NCBI GenBank assembly: GCA_020627925.1
Contig: JAHDFY010000001.1
Location: forward strand, 127,297-191,296
Source: a bacterium
GTDB taxonomy: Bacteria; Patescibacteriota; Gracilibacteria; Absconditabacterales; Absconditicoccaceae
DNA length: 64,000 nt
Direction of reading: 5' to 3'
The notes beneath the pieces were generated by a model. It had not been told where the DNA came from. It saw only the letters and a list, made by a program, of their open reading frames with translations, and did not search any database. The position numbers and the translations under genes were made by a program. Shown here in pieces: positions 54,259 through 64,000 of the stretch (position 1 is its first letter; the number at the start of each line of letters is the position of its first letter).

Positions 54259-54370
54259 GTATAATATGTCCAGGAATAGATACAATGCCTAATGCTATAA
54301 TCACAAAAGCATAATCAGTATAAAATAACTCTGCAAGGCATAAACTAGCAAATAAAGCGAGGACAATCCC
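54236..54370 (-). pseudogene. 5'-truncated membrane-protein remnant at the island edge
   Basis: 44 codons of a hydrophobic helix protein (FASLCLAELFYTDYAFVII, ending HGLIFLA) with no usable start: an in-frame TAA stands just before the first codon, at 54371-54373. The 3' end overlaps the next gene in operon fashion. It looks like a gene whose 5' half was removed when foreign DNA entered to its right. Confidence 0.5.
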
Positions 54371-54636
54371 TTATAGGTCAACCCTTTGAAGAAACTATAT
54401 GAGAATTTATTGACTTTACTTTACAAGAGGAGTCACATTTTGAAATGGTGAACCATCTGAATCAGTGGGCAAAAATTGTACCACAAGATATTGCTAAGAA
54501 GTACTTCAAAAAACTACTAAGAAACAAGAACACTCAATATCAAAGAGCGCTTGCTTACTTTAGATATTTGAAGAAATATATTCCTGCAAAAGCTGTATCT
54601 ATCACCAATGAATTAGATCTTAAAGTGAGTTTATAG
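54349..54636 (+). pseudogene. 5'-truncated helical-protein remnant
   Basis: Frame open from 54349 to TAG 54634-54636, but the first ATG (54445) comes 32 codons in, and the codons before it still look coding (QPFEETIGEFIDFTLQEES). The rest is basic and helical: IVPQDIAKKYFKKLLRNK, LAYFRYLKKYIPAKAV. A short intact gene from 54445 (63 aa) is possible; a truncated fragment is more likely given the neighbouring broken frames. No family recognised. Confidence 0.4.
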
Positions 54637-54907
54637 AATATACAATGTTATGTTTAATGTGCCTTAAGAAAAGAACTTCAAAGCTATTGGACTAATAAGT
54701 TCTTCATTATTTTTGGACTTTTTAATGTACTCTAATTCGAGTACATTAGAAACAGGACAGGAGATCACATATTTACCCTTAAGTGGAAATATATAACTTT
54801 TCACCGCTATCATACAGCAAAACTAATGAGAAGGGAAATGCTAGTATTGCAATACTCACTATTATAATCACCATAATTTTGTGATGCTTCATTGGTGTAC
54901 AATAGTT

Positions 54908-55090
54908 ATGTTTTTTTTCCAATATCAAAAAATCCTCCTTACTGGGGGGATTTTTTGATGGGGCGATAAGTGTTTCAAATTAGAAAAAAACGAAAAGATC
55001 GAACTCCATGAAAAGCTACTCACCATTCAACCTAGTTTGAAAGGTTTGATGCTGTACTTGGAAAGTAAGGGGGCTGATGTTGGAGGCTAG
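54908..55090 (+). pseudogene. Short coding-like remnant running through a terminator hairpin
   Basis: A 60-codon frame (one TGA Gly) whose second half looks coding: KLEKNEKIELHEKLLTI, LKGLMLYLESKGADVGG. Its first half is the terminator hairpin, so the true 5' part is probably lost. Function unknown. Confidence 0.3.
54923..54960 (+). terminator. Strong terminator at the island edge
   Basis: ATCAAAAAATCCTCC / GGGGGATTTTTTGAT arms around a short loop, with T run; no intact gene ends just before it. Confidence 0.8.
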
Positions 55091-55239
55091 TTTTTAGGTG
55101 ATTGTTATGTTCGTCTGTATCAAAATATTGGTAGTGATTTTAGATTTATATCTTTCTTCACTCTTTTGTCATTCCTTTGAAATAGTTATTTCAATTAGTA
55201 TATTGTGAAAAAGACTAGTTTACCAGATATTTTCACCTT

Positions 55240-58200
55240 ATGGCAAATTTATTTAACAAAAACATACTACTTGATAGGCTACATTGATTTGAGATAGAAA
55301 ATTTCGATGAAAAAATCGAAATCCTTAAGCAATGGCACAAAACCTATACAGACGGTACACTTCAAAAGATGTCTGAAAGAGAGGTTGAACAGTCATATAA
55401 TGAGGATATATTAGGGAAAGTTCTCTGATACATTGCCTTTCCTACAATACCATGGTCTAGACAAGCTCAGCCAAAGACTGAAGTAAACTGACAAAAACCA
55501 GATTTCTGACTATGATTCTATTTTCCTGATGGAGAGTGAAAAGATAAAACATTGGCGGTCGTTGAAGTGAAAGATGCAGCAACTTCTCTAGTAAAATCAC
55601 AACGTAGAGAATGAAATCTTTCTCCAATTCAACAATGATTCAAATATAAACCACTTTATTCAGACTGTCGTTGGGTATTGGTAAGTAATTTCTATGAAAC
55701 AAGGCTATTTGTTGATACGCAAATAGATTATGAACTATGGACATTAGATGATTTGGTAAATCCAGTAGATAATTATTTTCAATTTAGAAAATTTTATTAT
55801 TTGCTGTGTCGCCAAAACTTCATAGCTGAAAAAGGTAAGTCAAGGACAGAAGAATTGCTTTCAGCAGTAAGAATACAGGAGGAACAAATTACAAAGGCTT
55901 TCTATAAGGAATACAAAGAGTTGAGGTTGATGCTCATAAAAGACCTTAAAAAGAACAATAAGCTGGTAACTATGAAAGTAGTCATAGAAAAAGCTCAGAA
56001 AATCATTGATAGAATGGTATTCATACATTTTTGTGAAGATAATTGACTCCTTCCTGAGAATAAAACTAAAGCATATGTAGACAGAGCGTCAGAGTTTGAC
56101 TTTACACCTTGGGAACTACTACAAAAGGTATTCAAATGAATAGATAAGGGAAATGATAAACTAGAAATTCCCCCTCCATGATACAATTGAGGTCTTTTTG
56201 CACCTGATTATGTACTTGATAATCTTCAGGTAAGCGACTCAGTCTGTCAAAAGTTTATAGACCTTGGTAGATACGACTTTGCTGAAGATTTAAGTGTGAA
56301 TATTCTATGACACATCTTTGAACAAAGTATTAGTGATCTAGAAGAGTTACAAGATGTACTTACTACTGAAAAAAGTTTCAATCTTATTACAGAAGATTGA
56401 AAAAAAATAGCATTAGAATCTTGAAGTACTATCAAAGAAAAGAAATGAAAGCGCAAAAAGGATGGTATCTTCTATACTCCTGAATATATAGTAGACTATA
56501 TCATCAAAAACTCTTTGTGAACATATCTAGAGGAGAGATTTGATGAACTTTCAAAAAAGAATAAGAATGAATTCACACTATACCAAGAATATCAAACTGT
56601 CTTACACAATGTGAAAGTCCTTGATCCTGCATGTGGTTCATGAGCATTTCTAGTAAAAGTTTTTGATTTCCTCAAAGAAGAAAACATAAGAGTGATGAAT
56701 GTTTTAGCATGAGGTAAGGCTGAATGACTTTTTGATGTTAGTGATCTAGCAAAGTCTATTTTGCAAAACAACATCTATGGTGTAGATCTTAATGAAGAGA
56801 GTGTAGAAATAACGAAGCTATCTCTTTGGCTCAAGACGGCTCAAAAAGGTAAACAACTTGCAACACTAGATGATAATATAAAGTGTGGGAACAGTTTGAT
56901 TGATGATTCAGAAGTGGCTTGAGATAAAGCTTTTGAATGGAACAAGGAGTTTAAAGAGATTCTGGATAGTGGTGGTTTTGATATTATAGTTGGTAATCCT
57001 CCTTACTGAGCCCATCTCGAGCAAAAAGATAAAGATTATTTACAAAAATATAAAACCTTTCAGGGTAACTTTGAAGTTTACTTTTTCTTCTTTGAGAAAT
57101 GTACAGCTTTATTGTCAGATTCAGGTAAATTATGATTTATTGTACCTGATACTTGGATCAAAATTCCACAAGCAAAGGCACTGAGAGAGTATATTTTAAA
57201 AGAATATTCAATAAATCGTTTGGTTGCATTTTGATACTCAGTTTTTGAAGATGCAAGTGTAAATACTATTATATCCATTCTAACTAAAGATTTTGCAAAA
57301 GATAGTATATGTAATTTTTACTATGTAGAAGATTTTGCTAACGTTTATAATATGGAATCTTTATGAAACTATTCAAAGTGCTCTATAAAGAGACGAACTC
57401 TTTCTGATGATAAACAATTTCAAGTCTGGCAAAGTGAAGATGACATAAAAATTATCGATAAAATGAGAAATTGAGCAAAAATGGGAAGTGATTTATTAGA
57501 TATCAGTCAGTGAATAGTGCCATATTCTAAGGAACATTTATCACCTGAAGAAATTTCCGCTCGTATATATCATTCCCTAAAAAGAGAATCTCCTGATCAA
57601 GGCATACGGATACAAGGTCGCCGTTTATCTAGGTATTGAATAGATATAAACAATCCAGAGTATCTAACTTATTGAAAACATTTGCACCGTCCAAGAAAAC
57701 AGAAGTATTTTGAAGGAGAAAGAATACTGATCCAAGAAATCACATGATGAAAACCTCCTAGAATTAATGCAACAATATATGATTGAGTCTTATATCATGA
57801 TCCATGAATTATTTCTTGTTTAAATAGAAGCTCATATAGTACCAAATACATCCTATGAATTATTAATTCTAGATTACTTTCTTGGTATCATCAAAAAAAC
57901 TCTCCTAAAGGGAAAAGACAAACTTTTCCCAAAGTCTTAATTGGGGATATACGTAATTTCCCTATTAAAATAGATCTGGATATAAATGAGTCCGAGTATC
58001 TACACAATATAGATAAAATAACTAATTTAAGTTTGAAGTTGGTTGATACAATAAATTTTAGTATTAATTTCCTCAAACAAAAGTATGGATTAGATAAAGT
58101 TTCAAAAAAACTTCAATCATTCTATGAATTAGACTTCATGGAATTTAAGAAAGTACTTAAAATCAAGAAGATCTCACTTGAGGAAGAAAGACAATTAATG

Positions 58201-58338
58201 ACTATGTTCGAAAAGGACAAAGCTGAAGTTTTAGAGTTGAAAGAAAAAATTGATAAAACAGATAGAGAAATTGATGATATGGTGTTTGAATTGTATGGGT
58301 TGAACGATGAGGAAAGAAATATTGTTTTAAATTCGTAG
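55240..58338 (+). CDS. Type IIG restriction-modification enzyme (nuclease, methylase and specificity in one chain)
   Basis: 1032 aa. N-terminal PD-(D/E)xK nuclease: KPDFGLGFYFPDG near residue 87 and LAVVEVKDA near 108. A helical connector follows (about 200-400). The gamma-class N6-adenine methylase has YTPEYIVDYIIKNSLG, DPACGSGAFLVK near 464 (SAM loop, TGA Gly) and VGNPPYGAH near 586 (catalytic NPPY). Then comes a target-recognition region (about 740-900) and a C-terminal helical hairpin. Such enzymes cut and methylate on their own. First gene of the island operon; the next starts 11 bases later. Recoded glycines at catalytic motifs show that it is adapted to this code. Confidence 0.92.
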
Positions 58339-58349
58339 GAATTAATTAT

Positions 58350-60584
58350 ATGAAAAAACTCAATGTCAAATTGAAAAATTGCTACTGAATAAAATCAATG
58401 GACTACACCTTTGATTTTGGAAAAAGTAATGTATATCTTATCTATGCACCTAATTGAACAATGAAAACGTCTTTTTTGAAAACACTCAGAGATGTTTCAG
58501 AAGGGAGAAAACCAAAGGATGTAATTTATAAGATTGAGTGAGAGGCAACAATTTTGGAAGACAGTATGCCTTTTGAGAATATAAATAGGATTCGACCTAT
58601 AAAAACAATAGACTTATGATTTGAACCTAAGGAGGTTTCTTCTCTCATTGTTAGTAATGACAAGGAGGAGTACGACAAAATATTTGCATGAATAGCTAAA
58701 GCTAAAAGTAGTATAATAAGGAAATTGAATAGATTATCAAAAGTGCCTCAAGCGGAATTAGAAAAGACAATTCTAAAAGATTTTAACATAAATTCATGAA
58801 ATTTTATTGAAGCGATTAAATTGCTTATACAAGACCTTAACTCATCTGAAGGCTTAGAAAATATTGAATATAAAAGTATTTTCCTAGAGGATAAGGTTTT
58901 AGGTTTACTCAAAAACCCTTGAATTGTAAAGAACATAGAAGCTTATGATAAAAAATTTAATGAAATATTGAATGAGTATAAGTATTTTAAAAAGTGAGCG
59001 TTCACACCCTATAAAGCAAAGGTTTTAATAAAAGCTATTCAAAACCAAAGTTTTTTTTCAGTGGAAGGGAACTGAGTTGTTTTATCAAACAAGGATTCTC
59101 CTATTACTGAGATAAAAGAATTTCAGAAAGAAATAGACCAAACCTTGGAAAGAATAGAAAAAGATGCCGAATTAAAAGAGATTCAGCAAAAAATACTAAA
59201 GCGAACTAAGCCGATACAAGCTTTTCAGGACTTAATGGAAACACAATGAAATAAAATAATTCCTCAGTTGAAAGATTTATCTAATTTTAGGAAAAAACTT
59301 TGGAACTCTTACTTTTTTCAATTAAAAGAAGATATCATAGAATTAGTAACACTTTATGAATCTTGATTGAGTGAAATGAAGAGGATTCAGACTCAAGCTA
59401 ATTTAGAAAAAACAAAACGGAAAAGCATAGTGAAGGAATTTGAAAGCAGATTTTATGTGCCATTTAAAGTAGATATAAAAGATTCGGTTAATGTTATCTT
59501 GGGAACGAAGGAACCCGAAATTGTTTTTAAGTACTATAATCCTAAAACTAAAAAATATGATATTTCGCACGACAAAAAAAGTTTGTTGGGATTAGATGTA
59601 CTTTCCGGTTGAGAGCAGAGGGCTTTGTATCTTTTAAGTATTCTTTTTGAATATAACACAAGGAAGCTAGCAGGTCAAGAACATTTACTAATAATTGATG
59701 ATATTGCAGATTCATTCGATTACAAAAATAAATATGCTATTATAGAATATTTACAAGAGATATCAGAAGAACAGAAATTCAGTATGATAATACTAACTCA
59801 CAATTTCGATTTTTATAGAAGTGTTCAAATGAGGTTGAATGTTCCTTCTTGAGAAAAATGAAATAAAAATTGGAAAGGTGCTAACTTAGCTGTTTCCGCT
59901 AGTGAGTGAAATATAAAGCTAACTTCATGAAGCGAATATTTATTCCCAATAGAATATTTCAAGAGCAAATATGAGACTTGTGAATATAAATTGATTTCTC
60001 TCATACCAGTTGCAAGAAATATAATAGAATACACCTACTGAATAAATGATATTGAGGACGATTGAAGTGTTTTTAATTACTACAAAGACTTAAGTTCTGC
60101 TGTGCATATTAAGACTCAAAAACTTAAGGTCAAAGAGTTATTTGAAATTTATTCTATAGTTTTTGATAGAGATTTTGAAAATGAAGATGAAAGAATAGTT
60201 ACAGAGCTAATAGAAAAACTTTGTAAAGAAATAGTAAAAGAAGAAGCGACTGAAGAGCTCAATTTAGAAAAAAAAATAGTTCTCTCTATATGAATAAGAC
60301 TTAAGGCTGAGGAGTTCATGCAATCAAAATTAGAATGCAATAACGAAATAGACTGAGCTCAGACAAGATGGTTATTTAATCAATGTGTAGAAAATAACAG
60401 ACTAGACCCTAGTGTAAACTTTATAGACTGAGAAGAGATTCAAGAAGAAAAAGTATTAAAAGAAGTCTTACTTATGACTCCTGAAGCAATTCATGTCAAT
60501 TCATTTATGTTTGAACCTATATTAGATTTAAGTTGTGCTCATCTCATAAAACTATATAACAAACTTATTCAACTACAAAAATAA
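58350..60584 (+). CDS. SMC/ABC-like ATPase of a restriction-linked defence operon
   Basis: 744 aa. The N-terminus has LIYAPNGTMKTSFLKTL near residue 33, a P-loop in which the usual GxGKS is NGTMKTS. Long coiled-coil helices span about 110-370. The C-terminal half has LDVLSGGEQRALYLLS near 418 (ABC signature, one TGA Gly), LLIIDDIADSFDYKNK near 449 (Walker B with Asp-Asp instead of Asp-Glu) and IILTHNFDFYRSV near 483 (switch His). A further helical domain (about 520-744) may be the effector. The plan recalls the RloC/PrrC and overcoming-lysogenization-type ATPases found beside restriction systems; the exact type is not certain. Confidence 0.82.
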
Positions 60585-60611
60585 ATTGCTTTTATTCTTC
60601 AGAAATTAAAC

Positions 60612-60824
60612 ATGTACAGAATTCCTGTAAATTCATCAAATATCCATTCCATAGGGTATGATGACAACTCAAAAATATTGGAAATAGAATTTCATTCATG
60701 AGGTATATATCAGTACTCTCAGGTATCTTTAAATGAATATAATACTTTAATAAATGCACCTTCAATAGGTAGTTATTTCAGCCAAAACATTAAAAACAAT
60801 TATTCTTATGTTCAAATATCATAA
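60612..60824 (+). CDS. KTSC-domain protein
   Basis: 70 aa, essentially one KTSC domain: SSNIHSIGYDDNSKILEIEF, then GIYQYSQVSLNEYNTL and SIGSYFSQNIKNNYSYV, in the family order. KTSC domains are small beta folds of unclear function, at times linked to lysyl-tRNA synthetase or nucleic-acid proteins. ATG 60612, 27 bases after the ATPase stop. Its stop overlaps the next start (TAATG), so translation is coupled to the nuclease gene. Confidence 0.85.
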
Positions 60825-62635
60825 TGCTCATAACTAAATCCCTCTTCGTAGATTATCGCCAATTCCCCAAACTAGCTTGGTGGAAAGTTAATGATATTGA
60901 TACCTACAAGAAGATTAGAAAGATAGAAACAGAGGAGAAACAAGAAGAGATAATAGAACTGGGAGCTTCTGTAGAAGCTGTGGTTCAGGAATATCTTGAG
61001 AGAAAGCACAAGGTTCAAGCTCTCAATCTTTTTCCAGATGAACCAACTTCTGAACTAGAAAATGATAAAGAATGAGATGATAGTTGGGTTTATGAGAAGA
61101 AAAACAACTACGAAAACAGTATTTACACCGTTGTAGAAAATACTTTAAGAGCTATTGCTGAACAAAAACAACTTCTATATCAACCTTCCTTTTTGTGGGA
61201 CAATAATTTTGTCAGAGCTGACTTCATGGTTCTTAATCAACAATGACGCTATGACTTGATTGAAGTTAAAGCTAAAAGTGGTATTAGAAAAGATGTAACT
61301 GATGATGGTGAAAAGAAAAAAATAGGTGAAGTAGACGGCAAATTTATAGACGATGTCAGTTTTCAAACCTATGTCATTAATAGCTTTCTGAAACAAAATG
61401 ACCTACCACCTCTTTGAAATAAGTACATATACTACCTCAATAAGGAATACATAAAACGTGGTGATCTGGATATAAGCCAACTTGTTACGTGAGATGAGTT
61501 AGATACTTCAAGTACAGTAAATATAGTTCAAAGATGAAAAGATACAGAAAAAGTACGTGAAGATTATCTATTAGATAGAGCAACTATAGAATGAACAATA
61601 AAAGATATGAAAACACAGTTGGGTTTACCTATAGAAAAGTTCAACTCTGTTCATTCATTTCCTTGAAATAAATATGTAGAATACTTTGGAGAAGATAAGC
61701 CATTCGGTACTGTAATGGCAATACCATGACTTCACCATAGTAAAGCTTGAATTGTAGCCGACTTATATGAAGAAGGTGTTCATAATCTAGATGAACTAAA
61801 CTATGAAGAAATTGAAAGATTTTATTCTAAGTCATGACCTGGTAGTGCAGGAACTTTCATCAACTATTACTTAGATTGCTTAGAAAACAACAGACCTATT
61901 ATAGATGAAGAAGCTATAAAAAAAGAGTTTGACGCTCTCACGTATCCTCTTTGTTTCTACGATTATGAAAGTGTTAGTGTTCCAATTCCTTTCATGGATA
62001 ATTCGTACCCATACCAACAAGTAGTAGTTCAATACTCGCTACATAAGTACTATGAAGATGGAACTATGAAACACTATGGTTGAATACTATGAGGACTAGA
62101 AAACTCTAAAGGACTAGAAGAAATTGAGATACAAAACAATCCTAACAAAGTTTCTCATGAATCGGAGAAAATTATTTATGGATCTTACAAAGATCTACTA
62201 GATGAATTCCTAGTCGATATCTGAGAAGATTTATGAAAATCGTCTTTCATAGTGTGGCACAAATGATTTGAAAATGCGAGAAACAAGGAAGTAGCAAAAT
62301 TATTCTATGACATCTCAGACTGATATCTGGCTATTAATGACAAGACTTTTGATCTAAAGGAAGTATTTAGTAAAAAACATTACTTTGATTTAGCCTTCAA
62401 AGGCTCAGCATCTATCAAAAAAGTTCTTCCTGTATTAGTTCCAGAAATGAGCTATGATAATCTTACTATTGGTAAATGAGATATTGCTATGAAGGCTTTA
62501 GCTGATGTCTTGCAATGAAAACTAGAGTGAGATAAGAAGAGACAAACATTAGAAGATCTTCTCCTATACTGTGGTCAGGATAGTTTGGCTATGGTTAAGA
62601 TTTATGAATTCTTGCAAAGCGTGCTATATTGATAA
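60824..62635 (+). CDS. DUF2779-like nuclease (PD-(D/E)xK plus DEDD-type exonuclease-like domain)
   Basis: 603 aa. The N-terminal part resembles Cas4/RecB-like nucleases: SLFVDYRQFPKLAWWKV, then RADFMVLNQQGRYDLIEVKA (Asp near 127, ExK near 148). The usual Cys cluster of Cas4 is absent. The C-terminal DUF2779 region has CFYDYESVSVPIPFMD near 379 (Asp-x-Glu of a DEDD exonuclease), VWHKGFENARN near 476 and LYCGQDSLAMVKIY near 583 (Tyr-x3-Asp). Coupled to both neighbours by TAATG overlaps. DUF2779 proteins are scattered in bacteria with little known function. Confidence 0.85.
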
Positions 62636-63015
62636 TGATTACAAAAAGTTCTATTGCTTTGATATTTTTCCACGAATATAATCCAATGTTCAAGAGAACA
62701 GATTTAGTTGTTAAATATTGAACTATGACTTTTTTAGAGATTGTTGATAGCTATAGAGACGCTACGAATGACATTTATTTGCCTATAGTCTACTTTGAAG
62801 ATTTAGGTATTCACAACAAGTTTCATAACGATGATAATGTTGAAATGAAGCATGTATTAAGTGTTCTTGAGGAGGAAATCAAAAACTTTAAAGAGTTAAT
62901 GGATTATTCGCTTCCTGTTGTTCCATCAGATAGCAGAATAGCAATAGATTGACTTACAGAAGCTCAGGTGAGAAGCTTTCAACGATTCGTAAAGTTTCTT
63001 GGTGGAGATGAGTAG
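62635..63015 (+). CDS. Small unknown protein closing the island operon
   Basis: 126 aa. ATG overlaps the preceding TAA by one base. Soluble, acidic, with LEIVDSYRDATNDIYLP, EMKHVLSVLEEEIKNFKEL and VRSFQRFVKFLGGDE. No family is recognised. Translational coupling ties it to the DUF2779 protein, so it may be a partner or regulator such as an antitoxin-like inhibitor (inference). Confidence 0.7.
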
Positions 63016-63036
63016 TGCCCAACAGAGCACTTTTTG
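63014..63036 (+). terminator. Weak terminator after the island operon
   Basis: AGTGC / GCACT stem around CCAACAGA with TTTT following. Confidence 0.5.
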
Positions 63037-63510
63037 GAATATATCTTTCAAGTTATAATAACCCATTGCCATCATCGAATGGATAGTGTACCGGCCTTAT
63101 TTATTTTTAAATTGAAATAATTTGAGGTGTATCAGTAAGCTAAATTTCTCTTCAATAATATAGAGAAAGTATGGGATCTATAAGATCCAAAACTTACGAC
63201 ACTACTTATCGGGGTTCGATGTAACTGAAAAATTTATTATAAAAAAAATGTCTGAGCTTTTAGTTCTGAAACCTCTCTTTGTACCTATTAAAATAGTGCT
63301 TTTTGTTCCAATTTTACCAAATGAGGATGTACGAAGAAGTCAAAAATAATTTTCCTTCAGGAATTATTTTTAGTGCTATAAAGCCTAAAATCGACAGGTT
63401 TCAAAGCAAATCTGAGGAAGTTCTATAATGGATGTTTTATGTTAATTTCTTTAATAATTCTTAATAAGGTCAATTGTAAAGAATCTATTATCATTGATAA
63501 ATAGTACATA
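63016..63510. other. Gene-poor stretch right of the island operon
   Basis: About 500 bases without a firm gene. A 35-codon frame at 63321-63428 (MRMYEEVKNNFPSGIIFSAI and on) looks coding but has an in-frame TAG only a few codons upstream, so it is probably a remnant. A GGATCT-ATA-AGATCC hairpin lies near 63175-63189. I see no repeat matching the left edge. Confidence 0.4.
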
Positions 63511-63930
63511 TTATTCAATAAATTCCTGTTGAGGATAGTTTTCATGTTTTTTAAAAAGGTCTTCTAGGTGCTTTCTACTTACGAATGTTGTCAAAGAAGA
63601 TGATTCAAAATCAAGTCTACAAAGACCGCTATGACTGCAAGTCATTTTATTGATCTTCTCATTAATTATCATACCTTCAATAGTTCAACTATCTACTATG
63701 TCTGGTTTATTTGAAATTTCTTTGATACCATATAATAGCCCACACTCAGATGGTATCATGTCCAAAGTTGTGTTATCTCTAGGAAAGTATAGCTTACATA
63801 TTCTGGGCATACTTTTTCCGTTATATAAACTTTGAATAAATCAATCTAATGCTGGTGAAAATAAAAAAACTAAGATAAATCATATTACTATGAAGTTAAT
63901 TAGAATAGATATTTTTCATACTATTTTCAT
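63511..63930 (-). CDS. Small membrane-anchored extracytosolic protein
   Basis: 139 aa, ATG 63930 to TAA 63511-63513, with TGA glycines including one in the N-terminal helix (about 7-27). The soluble part has three or four Cys (PRICKLYF, PSECGLL, MTCSHSGLCRL) and a Lys/His-rich end (RKHLEDLFKKHENYPQQ). Unknown function. It converges on the island operon and may belong to the original chromosome. Confidence 0.65.
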
Positions 63931-64000
63931 ATGCACTAATTAATAAACATAAAATTTTTTGATATTTAGCAATATTCTGTAATACTCCACTAATATATAA

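Larger units (their letters stand above)
54637..55239. other. Debris zone left of the restriction island
   Basis: About 600 bases with no intact gene. It holds an inverted repeat AATGTACTC-TAATTC-GAGTACATT at 54724-54747, a strong terminator (54923-54960) and a broken coding-like frame (54908-55090). The composition of short remnants and stray terminators is typical of an insertion edge. Confidence 0.5.

Overview
The window comes from a bacterium that reads UGA as glycine (NCBI code 25), as known for Absconditabacteria (SR1) and Gracilibacteria. Under the standard code almost every gene looks shattered by TGA. Reading TGA as Gly and stopping only at TAA/TAG restores full-length families, and the TGA codons fall on invariant glycines: the glycine loop of MurG, the Gly after EGCLSLP in peptide deformylase, DPACGSGAF and NPPYG of a DNA methylase, and LSGGEQ of an ABC-type ATPase. 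The sequence is AT-rich, Shine-Dalgarno sites are weak, stop-start overlaps of the TAATG type occur, and TAA/TAG end every gene. I cannot separate SR1 from Gracilibacteria from this window alone.

Layout. 1-1685: Rel and peptide deformylase (minus). 1987-2076: tRNA-Ser. 2095-6692: a LysM-CHAP wall hydrolase and a class A penicillin-binding protein. 6741-11774: a secreted protein, MutS and a prepilin-like protein (all minus). 12516-13036: an AT-rich gap with clustered DnaA-box-like 9-mers, a candidate replication origin; gene direction largely flips across it. 13037-22722: small membrane proteins, a VKOR-type thioredoxin-like lipoprotein, a FecR-like protein, an unknown exported protein, an LCP-family protein, RNase III, SecF and a membrane-fusion lipoprotein. 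22723-22999: a gap with a promoter, a tiny ORF and a strong terminator. 23000-29835: a five-gene cluster of an unknown protein, an ATP-grasp ligase and three metallohydrolases (M32, AstE/AspA-like, M20).

29873-40266: a single-pass membrane protein, ComF, MurG, a lamin-tail-like surface protein, a pyruvyl-transferase-family enzyme, a GT2 glycosyltransferase, a short ComEC and another glycosyltransferase: envelope building plus DNA uptake. 40886-44404: a giant S-layer-like protein with no in-frame TGA at all. Then a cold-shock protein, tRNA-Lys, a divergent fur/dps pair with Fur-box-like palindromes between them, a TrmB-type regulator, a SulP transporter and several small membrane proteins. 52535-54258: a small ATPase and two membrane proteins.

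54236-55239 is a debris zone of broken frames. It opens an accessory island at 55240-63015 with a tightly packed operon: a Type IIG restriction-modification enzyme, an SMC/ABC-like ATPase, a KTSC-domain protein, a DUF2779-like nuclease and a small unknown protein. This is the best candidate for an undescribed defence system here, and it is itself written in the UGA=Gly code. The window ends with a small membrane-anchored protein at 63511-63930.
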